From SIG588 sp045597045 (GTDB lineage: Bacteria > Bacillota > Clostridia > Oscillospirales > Acutalibacteraceae), in assembly GCA_045597045.1 (NCBI GenBank), contig JAZODN010000003.1, positions 1 to 21,236 of the forward strand: a stretch of DNA of 21,236 bases. Direction: 5' to 3'. Of the stretch, positions 14,716-20,367 are shown in pieces; the first letter of the stretch is position 1; every line of letters begins with the position of its first letter. Below the pieces are notes generated by a model, which saw only the letters and a program-made list of their open reading frames with translations, made no database searches and was not told the DNA's origin. The translations under genes were made by a program, and so were the position numbers.

Positions 14716-15324
14716 ATGTGGACCTATGAGAAGAAATTGCAGTATCCCGTGTGCATCAAAAACCCGAACCCCAAGATTGCACAGATTGTGATCAGCCAGA
14801 TCGGTGGACCGGACGGTGAGCTTGGTGCCTCCATGCGCTATTTGAATCAGCGGTATTCTATGCCGTACGACGAGTTGAAAGGGATTTTGACCGACGTTGG
14901 TACAGAGGAACTGGCACACCTCGAAATGGTGTCGGCCATCGTGTATCAATTGACACGCAACCTCACGCCCGAGGAGATCAAACGCGCAGGGTTCGACAAA
15001 TATTTTGTGGATCACACCTCGGCGGTGTATCCGCAAGCGGCGTCGAGTTTGCCGTGGCGCGCGGAGTATATCGGTGTGAAGGGCGACGTGTTGACCGATC
15101 TGCACGAAGATCTGGCGGCCGAACAGAAGGCGCGCACCACCTATGATAACCTGCTGCGATTGATCGACGATCCCGATGTGCGTGAACCGCTGAAGTTTTT
15201 GCGTGCACGTGAAGTGGTGCACTATCAGCGGTTCGGCGAAGGACTGCAGCTGGCCGCAGAGCGCTTAAATGCGAAAAACTTTTATGCTTGTAACCCGAGT
15301 TTCGACAAAGGCTGCGGAAAATAA
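14716..15324 (+). CDS. cotJC: Spore coat manganese catalase family protein CotJC
   Basis: A 202-residue protein closely following the CotJC pattern (MWxYEKKLQYP start). It belongs to the dimanganese catalase family, which splits hydrogen peroxide. Plausible metal ligands are all present: Glu35 in DGELGASMRYLNQRY, Glu65 and His68 in GTEELAHLEM, Glu136 in AAEQKAR and His169 in REVVHYQRF. It is a coat protein made in the mother cell and may protect the developing spore from peroxide or crosslink the coat. The ATG at 14716 has GAGAGGAG at 14699-14706; the GTG six bases earlier is too close to that site. It is the last gene of the cotJ operon, followed by a terminator 23 bases on. Confidence 0.96.
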   Translation: MWTYEKKLQYPVCIKNPNPKIAQIVISQIGGPDGELGASMRYLNQRYSMPYDELKGILTDVGTEELAHLEMVSAIVYQLTRNLTPEEIKRAGFDKYFVDHTSAVYPQAASSLPWRAEYIGVKGDVLTDLHEDLAAEQKARTTYDNLLRLIDDPDVREPLKFLRAREVVHYQRFGEGLQLAAERLNAKNFYACNPSFDKGCGK

Positions 15325-15347
15325 CGCGGTTTACCTTATAACAACGA

Positions 15348-15380
15348 AAAAGCAGATGAGTGTAAACTCATCTGCTTTTA
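15348..15380 (+). terminator. Terminator of the cotJ operon
   Basis: AAAAGCAGATGAG (15348-15360) pairs with CTCATCTGCTTTT (15367-15379) around the loop TGTAAA. The 13-bp stem ends in a T4 run; A5 on the left side would also allow function on the minus strand. Confidence 0.85.
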
Positions 15381-15397
15381 GTTTTCTCGCTTATATT

Positions 15398-15579
15398 TTC
15401 CAAATGAGCGCCGCGGAGTATGAGCCGTATCGACCCCGGTGAATAAAGCCTACGGCGAACGCTATTGGCGATCGCGCCTTTACTATCCGCGTGTGAGCGT
15501 GGATTTTGAGGGGTTCTCTTTGGGGGATGGACTTGACGGTGCCCTGCCGCTGCACGATGCGTGCACGGCGGATTTTTTT
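15398..15579 (+). ncRNA. Candidate structured small RNA
   Basis: This stretch lies in a 323-bp gap between cotJC and the next gene and holds no ORF with a ribosome site. It can form several hairpins: CCGTA (15425-15429) with TACGG (15451-15455); GCGA-A-CGC with GCG-A-TCGC at 15455-15475, having a symmetric A/A mismatch, a TATTG loop and the possible closing helix TAAAG/CTTTA (15444-15448, 15478-15482); and CCGCG/CGTGG at 15488-15503. The first two are alternatives. It ends in a strong intrinsic terminator (15546-15579). The 5' end is a guess; TATATT at 15392-15397 could be a -10 box, but no good -35 is visible. I cannot assign a known RNA family; 6S RNA or a sporulation small RNA such as CsfG are only possibilities by size and context. 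Confidence 0.4.
15546..15579 (+). terminator. Strong intrinsic terminator with no upstream gene
   Basis: GCCG-c-TGCAC (15546-15555) pairs with GTGCA-CGGC (15561-15569) around the loop GATGC. This gives nine pairs with one bulged C, followed by GA and T7 (15573-15579). cotJC already has its own terminator at 15348, so this one implies a separate transcript in between. Confidence 0.8.
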
Positions 15580-15589
15580 CGGAAAGCAG

Positions 15590-15618
15590 TAGCAATTTTG
15601 TGTATCTTGTGTTATAAT
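15590..15618 (+). promoter_or_regulatory. Promoter of the LtaS-like gene
   Basis: A perfect -10 box TATAAT (15613-15618) is preceded by TGT, giving an extended -10 (TGnTATAAT). The -35 position, 17 bp upstream, holds the weak hexamer TAGCAA (15590-15595). Transcription would start near 15625, directly before the AAAGGAG ribosome site at 15631. Confidence 0.7.
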
Positions 15619-15647
15619 GTGCAAAAAGCGAAAGGAGTTGCCGTGCT

Positions 15648-17624
15648 ATGATGCTGTGTAAAAACATGTGCCGTGTGAACACGGCAACGGCTTTCATTGC
15701 TGTTATTATATACATGGAATTGGTGCTGCGCGCGCTCACGTGTGCCGTGTTTTGGGATACCGGCTTGGTGCTTATGCTGTTGTATTCGCTGCTTGCCGGT
15801 GGGTTGCTTTCGACGGTGTGTGCGCTGTTTTCGCCGCGTGCACGCCGTGTGGCCGAGGGGGTCGCCGTGGTCTTCCTGTTTGTGCTGTATACTACGCAAG
15901 CAGTGTATTTCCGCTTTTTCAACAAATATCTCATCATGTATTCTCTCGCGTCGGGCGGTGTGACGCAGGTGCTGTCGGGAGATATGGCGCGCAACGTGTG
16001 GGCCACCATCTTCAACTCGTTTTTGATTTTATTGGCCTTGGCGCTGCCCGTGGTGTTGTATTTTGTGTTTGGCAAGCGGTTGGTGCGTCCTGCACTGTCG
16101 GCACCGCGCCGCTGGATCGCCGCTTTGGCGGCACTGGCGGTGCAGATCGTTCTGCCGCTGGCAGTCACGCTGATGCCGCAGGTTTCGGCGGCACAATCGG
16201 GTCTGTTTGATCCGAACGACGCGGTGGAAGAATTTGGCCTGCTGCGTACCGAGGTGTTGGACGTGTATTACAATTTGCTCGGTGCGAAACAGGAATTGGA
16301 CTTGGAAGAGGAACAGCCCACGGCAGCGGTGCCGCTGCTAAACGCCAATGTGGACGAATTGGATTTTGGGGCGCTTGCGGAGCTTGAAACGGATGAAACC
16401 CTGCGTGAAATGCACACATATTTTGCCAAAAAGCAGCCGACAGCCAAGAATGCCTACACGGGCATGTATGAAGGCTATAACCTTGTGTATGTGGTGGCAG
16501 AAGGGTTTTCACCCTATGCGATCGACCCTGTGCTCACGCCGACGCTCTATAAGATGCAGGAGGAAGGGTTTGATTTTCAAAACTTTTACACACCGATTTG
16601 GGGCGTATCCACCTCCGATGGGGAATATACCTCCTGCACCGGTTTGATCCCCAAGGCCGGCGTGTGGAGTTTTTACGAATCGCAAGACAATTATATGCCG
16701 TACTGTCTTGGAAATGTGTTTCGCCGACACGGTGTGAAAAACGTAGCAGCGTATCACAACAACAGCCATTCCTATTATCATCGCGACATGTCTCACCCCA
16801 ACATGGGTTATGACTACAAAGGAATGGGCAGTGGGGTAGAGGCGTATGTTCAAAACGTGTGGCCGCAGTCCGATTTCGAGATGGTGAGAGGATCTCTCTC
16901 GGAGTATTTAAAAGCAGATGAGCCGTTCCACGCCTATTACATGACGGTGAGTGGACATTTGGATTATGATCGCGAAACCAACGCGATGGTCGAAAAAAAC
17001 TGGGACTTGGTGGCAGATATGGATGTTAGCGACACGTGGAAGGCATACTATGCTTGCAACATCGAGTTGGATCGCGCCATGGAGCATCTGTTGGTTGCGC
17101 TGCGTGCCGCAGGGGTGGAGGAGAAGACGGTGATTGCCATCACCCCCGATCACTATCCCTACGGTTTGGAGCAGGAGATCGGTGATCGCTATGCGCTGTG
17201 GGAGGAACGGTTAGGGCATGCGGTAGATACGGCGTTTGAACTGTATAAGAGCTGTTTCTTGCTGTATTGTGCCGGAACGAAAGAGCCGCCAACGGTGGAA
17301 AAGGTGTGTTATTCGGCCGATATTCTTCCCACCTTGCTGAATCTCTTTGGCTTTTGTTACGATTCGCGTCTGCTCACGGGGCAGGATATGCTTTCGGATG
17401 CCGCCGGCTTAGTGATGTTCGATAACGGCTCGTTCATTACGGATTACGGCAAATATAACGCCGATACGGGCGAGTTTTCGGTAACAGTTCCCGACGCATT
17501 TGCAAACGAAGCGGCAATGCAGGCGTATCTTGCCGATGCGAAGGCACGGGTAAACAACCATTTTAAAATCGCGGCCAAGATATTGGAAACGGATTACTAC
17601 CGTTATATTTTCCGTGCTAAATAA
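15648..17624 (+). CDS. LtaS-like phosphoglycerol transferase (sulfatase superfamily membrane protein)
   Basis: A 658-residue membrane enzyme. Five hydrophobic segments fill the first 180 residues (about 12-32, 38-60, 70-90, 120-141 and 156-178), followed by a linker and a large outside sulfatase-fold domain, as in lipoteichoic acid synthase. Catalytic positions expected from LtaS can be read: metal-binding Glu285 (VVAEGF), nucleophile Thr322 (STSDGEY), His437 (SGH) and Asp501-His502 (TPDH). It should transfer glycerol phosphate from phosphatidylglycerol to a growing polymer or glycolipid. Which polymer it makes, and whether it is a primase or polymerase, cannot be told. ATG 15648 has AAAGGAG at 15631-15637; ATG 15651 is possible. 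It precedes a PAP2 phosphatase gene by 18 bases. Confidence 0.9.
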   Translation: MMLCKNMCRVNTATAFIAVIIYMELVLRALTCAVFWDTGLVLMLLYSLLAGGLLSTVCALFSPRARRVAEGVAVVFLFVLYTTQAVYFRFFNKYLIMYSLASGGVTQVLSGDMARNVWATIFNSFLILLALALPVVLYFVFGKRLVRPALSAPRRWIAALAALAVQIVLPLAVTLMPQVSAAQSGLFDPNDAVEEFGLLRTEVLDVYYNLLGAKQELDLEEEQPTAAVPLLNANVDELDFGALAELETDETLREMHTYFAKKQPTAKNAYTGMYEGYNLVYVVAEGFSPYAIDPVLTPTLYKMQEEGFDFQNFYTPIWGVSTSDGEYTSCTGLIPKAGVWSFYESQDNYMPYCLGNVFRRHGVKNVAAYHNNSHSYYHRDMSHPNMGYDYKGMGSGVEAYVQNVWPQSDFEMVRGSLSEYLKADEPFHAYYMTVSGHLDYDRETNAMVEKNWDLVADMDVSDTWKAYYACNIELDRAMEHLLVALRAAGVEEKTVIAITPDHYPYGLEQEIGDRYALWEERLGHAVDTAFELYKSCFLLYCAGTKEPPTVEKVCYSADILPTLLNLFGFCYDSRLLTGQDMLSDAAGLVMFDNGSFITDYGKYNADTGEFSVTVPDAFANEAAMQAYLADAKARVNNHFKIAAKILETDYYRYIFRAK

Positions 17625-17642
17625 AAGAAGGGGCGGTGCACA

Positions 17643-18134
17643 GTGACAAGTGAACGGTATCGGCGCTGGAGTGCGCCGTTTTGCGGCAAACGTGCCGCAT
17701 GGATCCCTCGTGCAGATCGGGTGCTCACGGCGGTGACCTATCTCTGCTATCCTTTGTTGATCGTGTTTGTCTTGTGGCGCAACGGCCGGATTCCTTGGCG
17801 TGCGCTGTGGGTGCCGGCATCGTGGCTCGTGTTGGTGTCGCTGACACGGCGGCTGATCGACCGTCCCCGTCCGTATGAACGGCTGAATATTGAGCCGCTG
17901 ATCGCCAAAAAGACCAAAGGGCGTGCAATGCCCAGCCGACATGCGTTTTCGGTATGGGTGATCGCCGTCACGGCGTGGTGGTTGCTGCCGCCTCTTGGGG
18001 CGGTGCTCAGCGTAGTGGCGGTGCTGCTGTGCTTTGTGCGCGTGTTGGGCGGCGTGCACGACGAATGGGACGTCGCCGTGGGCGCATTTGTGGGCGTTGC
18101 AGCCGGTGTGCTCGGATATTGGGTAATGATATGA
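17643..18134 (+). CDS. PAP2-family phosphatase
   Basis: A 163-residue membrane protein with the three PAP2 motifs: R69-x6-RP (Arg for the usual Lys), PSRH (97-100, PSGH in most members) and R133-x5-H139-x3-D143. Hydrophobic segments near 28-45, 55-67, 102-118, 119-135 and 145-162 place the active site at the membrane surface. Relatives dephosphorylate undecaprenyl diphosphate, phosphatidic acid or phosphatidylglycerol phosphate. The start is GTG 17643 with AGAAGGGG at 17626-17633. It lies 18 bases after the LtaS-like gene and is followed by a terminator, so the pair forms one unit. A shared role in lipid-carrier or glycerolipid turnover is likely but inferred. Confidence 0.88.
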   Translation: MTSERYRRWSAPFCGKRAAWIPRADRVLTAVTYLCYPLLIVFVLWRNGRIPWRALWVPASWLVLVSLTRRLIDRPRPYERLNIEPLIAKKTKGRAMPSRHAFSVWVIAVTAWWLLPPLGAVLSVVAVLLCFVRVLGGVHDEWDVAVGAFVGVAAGVLGYWVMI

Positions 18135-18135
18135 A

Positions 18136-18168
18136 AAAAGCGGTTGTCCAGTTCGGACAACCGCTTTT
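18136..18168. terminator. Bidirectional terminator between the PAP2 and EIIC genes
   Basis: A 14-bp perfect stem (18136-18149 with 18155-18168) encloses the loop AGTTC. It starts two bases after the PAP2 stop, has T4 and further T-rich bases on the right and A6 on the left. It can end both the plus-strand LtaS-PAP2 unit and the minus-strand YihY-EIIC operon. Confidence 0.88.
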
Positions 18169-18234
18169 GTTTGTGTTGGGTGATAGTTACATGCAGTGGA
18201 TATTTCAAACAGCCCTTGGAAGGGGCGGTTCTTC

Positions 18235-19302
18235 TTAATCCAGTTTCATGTCGCCCGTTTTGACCCAGCCGAGCATACGCAAAATTTCATTAAACACGAA
18301 AGAGAGCAGAGCCGGAAGGACGAAACAGACGAGCACCAGACCGATCCATTGCAGAGCGCCGATTTCAGGGCCGTGGTAGCCGTTTACGGGGTCGAGCCAG
18401 CCGAGCACCAGACCGATGGGGCCGAGCAGGCCACAGGTGCCCATACCCGAGTTGATGGCAGCACCGTACATCTGCAGGTCAAACACACACACCGCGAGTG
18501 GGCCGGTGATGGCCGAGGCGAGGGTGGGAGCGATCCAGATTTGAGGGTGGCGCAGAATGTTCGGCATTTGCAGCATGCTGGTGCCAAGCCCTTGCGACAC
18601 CACACCGCCCCAGCCGTTTTCGCGGAAGCTGATGGTAGCAAAGCCCACCATTTGTGCACAGCAACCGGCAACGGCGGCTGCACCGGCAATGGCAAGTCCG
18701 GTGGTGCCGCCCACCGCAGCGTGGCTGCCCGTGAGCACCAAGCCGGCACAAATGGCAGCGGAGGAGATGGGCAAGGTAAGGCAGATGCCCACCACGACCG
18801 ATACGATGATGCTCATAACCAGCGGTGCCTGCCATGCAGCCCAGCCAATGAATTGGCTGACATAGCCGACCAATGTGCCTATGTACGGTGCGACCCACAT
18901 GGAAAGCAAACCGCCCACCAACACGGTTACGAAGGGGGTGACTAAAATATCCACCTTCGTCTTTTTGGAAACCAACATACCGCATTCCACTGCCACAATA
19001 GCAATAACGAACACTGCGAGTGGGCCGCCGGCACCGCCCAACGTGTTGGCAGCGTTGCCCACGGCGGCCGATGAAAACACCACCAGAGGATCGGCTTTGA
19101 GGGAATAGGCGATGGCTGCGGCCATCGCCGGGCCGGCCATGGCCTGCGCGAATTTACCGATCATGGTAAAGAATTCGCAGTGCGGTATCATGCCCAACGC
19201 GGTGAAAATAGTGCCGATCAGCAGCGAGGCAAACAAGCCAAGCGCCATAGCGCCCATTGCTTGAATAAAATACCGATGCAGCAGTTTTTTAAAACACTTC
19301 AC
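18235..19302 (-). CDS. PTS EIIC-like sugar permease, stand-alone
   Basis: A 355-residue very hydrophobic protein with about ten membrane segments. It resembles the PTS_EIIC_2 family, with glycine-rich loops such as SAAVGNAANTLGGAGGP, LTGSHAAVGGTTG and NSGMGTCGLLGPIG. True PTS EIIC proteins carry a sugar across the membrane while EIIB phosphorylates it. No EIIA or EIIB domain or gene is present here, so it may be an orphan permease relying on partners elsewhere or a non-PTS transporter. The start is GTG (complement of 19300-19302), preceded at 8 bases by AGAGGTAGG; the nearby ATG (19308-19310) is out of frame. It lies nine bases after the YihY stop, in one minus-strand operon. Substrate unknown. 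Confidence 0.8.
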   Translation of the reverse strand: MKCFKKLLHRYFIQAMGAMALGLFASLLIGTIFTALGMIPHCEFFTMIGKFAQAMAGPAMAAAIAYSLKADPLVVFSSAAVGNAANTLGGAGGPLAVFVIAIVAVECGMLVSKKTKVDILVTPFVTVLVGGLLSMWVAPYIGTLVGYVSQFIGWAAWQAPLVMSIIVSVVVGICLTLPISSAAICAGLVLTGSHAAVGGTTGLAIAGAAAVAGCCAQMVGFATISFRENGWGGVVSQGLGTSMLQMPNILRHPQIWIAPTLASAITGPLAVCVFDLQMYGAAINSGMGTCGLLGPIGLVLGWLDPVNGYHGPEIGALQWIGLVLVCFVLPALLSFVFNEILRMLGWVKTGDMKLD

Positions 19303-19311
19303 TTTAACATC

Positions 19312-20163
19312 CTACCTCTCTTGGAAAATGTTTTTTAATCTTTGACGATGGGTGCGCAACCATACGTTCACACCGGCACCGACAAAGAAAATATACATAC
19401 AAATATACAACCACAACAGCGAAAACATCACGATAGACAAGCTGCCGTAATATAATGAATAGCCCCCGATGCGGTTGAGATAATAGGAAAACAGAGAAGA
19501 AAACCCAACCCAACCGCCGGCGGCGACCAATGCGCCGCATGCATGCGACAGGCCGCGTGCCCACTGACGGGCGGCCGCCACGTACAAGAGCCAAAACAGC
19601 AAAAACAAGACCGCAAACGACACGAGCGACTGTAACCCACGCCGCAACAGCATGCTGGTGACCAATGCCGGGAACAACTGTGCCAGCAGATCAAACACCA
19701 CGCCGCCGAACCCCAAAAAGGCCAAAATAATGATCAACAGCACAAAAAAGAACAGCACGTATACCGAGGCGAGCAGACGCAGTACCACGTAACCACGGGC
19801 GCGGTGAATGCCGTATACACGGTCGAGTCCGCGCATCAGCGCCGCTGACCCGCGCGAAGCCGACCACAGGGCCAGCGCGGCGGTTATCACCGTGGCGGTG
19901 ACGGGCGGCGCATCGTATAACTCCTGCAGCACCGATTGCAGGAAGGTGGCGATCGCTTCGGGAATCACTTGTTGAAACACGTTTTCGATCTGCACGGCAT
20001 CGAACGGCAGGTGGGGCAAAAGCGAAAGCAGCAGCAGAGCCGAGGGGAAAAAGGACATCACCACAAACAAGGTGGCTTCGGCTGCATAGGCACTCACCGC
20101 GTTCGCAAGATTGCGCGCAGCAAAGTCGCGCAGCGCATACCAAACGCGCCGTATTTTTTGCAT
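19312..20163 (-). CDS. YihY/BrkB-family membrane protein
   Basis: A 283-residue inner-membrane protein of the YihY/virulence factor BrkB family (once wrongly called RNase BN). Six hydrophobic segments can be placed. Family features visible are AAEATLFVVMSFFPSALLLL near the start, ITAALALWSASRGSAALMRGLDRVYG in the middle and a C-terminal YYGSLSIVMFSLLWLYICMYIFFVGAGVN-like stretch. Function is not established. The ATG (complement of 20161-20163) follows an AGGGTGG site. The same frame runs further upstream but that part has a different composition and contains the promoter. It is the first gene of a two-gene operon with the EIIC-like permease. Confidence 0.9.
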   Translation of the reverse strand: MQKIRRVWYALRDFAARNLANAVSAYAAEATLFVVMSFFPSALLLLSLLPHLPFDAVQIENVFQQVIPEAIATFLQSVLQELYDAPPVTATVITAALALWSASRGSAALMRGLDRVYGIHRARGYVVLRLLASVYVLFFFVLLIIILAFLGFGGVVFDLLAQLFPALVTSMLLRRGLQSLVSFAVLFLLFWLLYVAAARQWARGLSHACGALVAAGGWVGFSSLFSYYLNRIGGYSLYYGSLSIVMFSLLWLYICMYIFFVGAGVNVWLRTHRQRLKNIFQER

Positions 20164-20227
20164 AGCATCACCACCCTTTGCAGCATGGTGGTAGTGTATG
20201 TTGCAGCTTGCCGTAATATGCCGTTTC

Positions 20228-20256
20228 ATTATATCACAAAAGGTAAAATTATGCAA
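20228..20256 (-). promoter_or_regulatory. Promoter of the yihY-EIIC operon
   Basis: On the minus strand TTGCAT (complement of 20251-20256), a 17-bp spacer and TATAAT (complement of 20228-20233) form a good promoter. A TGA just before TATAAT makes it an extended -10. The leader would be about 58 nt. In it ACCACC can pair with GGTGGT around the ribosome site, a possible weak hindrance to translation. Confidence 0.75.
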
Positions 20257-20280
20257 GAGAGTCATCCGAAAGGGCAAGAT

Positions 20281-20322
20281 CACCACAAAATGCTGACGGT
20301 TCTTGACAAAGCACCACAAAAT
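20281..20322. repeat. Two 11-bp direct repeats around a promoter
   Basis: CACCACAAAAT occurs at 20281-20291 and again at 20312-20322, 31 bp apart (about three helix turns). The first copy lies upstream of the -35 box and the second inside the -35/-10 spacer of the topoisomerase promoter. They could be regulator-binding sites or chance. Confidence 0.4.
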
Positions 20323-20332
20323 AGAGTATTAT
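20303..20332 (+). promoter_or_regulatory. Sigma-A promoter of the topoisomerase gene
   Basis: A perfect -35 box TTGACA (20303-20308), an 18-bp spacer and TATTAT (20327-20332) precede the gene. The start would be near 20339, giving a leader of about 29 nt with GAAGGACGG at 20351-20359 as ribosome site. Confidence 0.8.
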
Positions 20333-20367
20333 ATACTAATAGGAAATATTGAAGGACGGATGAATGT

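Noticed and set aside
14464..15222. A 252-residue minus-strand frame antisense to cotJB and cotJC
   Set aside because: Both sense genes match their families from end to end; the antisense frame has shadow composition and no start signals.
15439..15651. A 70-residue plus-strand frame (starting VNKAYGERYWRSRL) in the gap after cotJC
   Set aside because: It starts with GTG, has no ribosome site, runs through the strong terminator at 15546-15579 and over the promoter and start of the next gene. A structured RNA explains the region better, though a protein cannot be fully excluded.
15368..16168. A 266-residue minus-strand frame across the same gap
   Set aside because: It is antisense to the LtaS-like gene for most of its length, has low-complexity Thr/Ser/Arg composition and no ribosome site.
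18196..18945. A 249-residue plus-strand frame antisense to the EIIC-like gene
   Set aside because: It is extremely His-, Gly- and Asp-rich and lies opposite a clear multi-pass membrane protein; it is a shadow.
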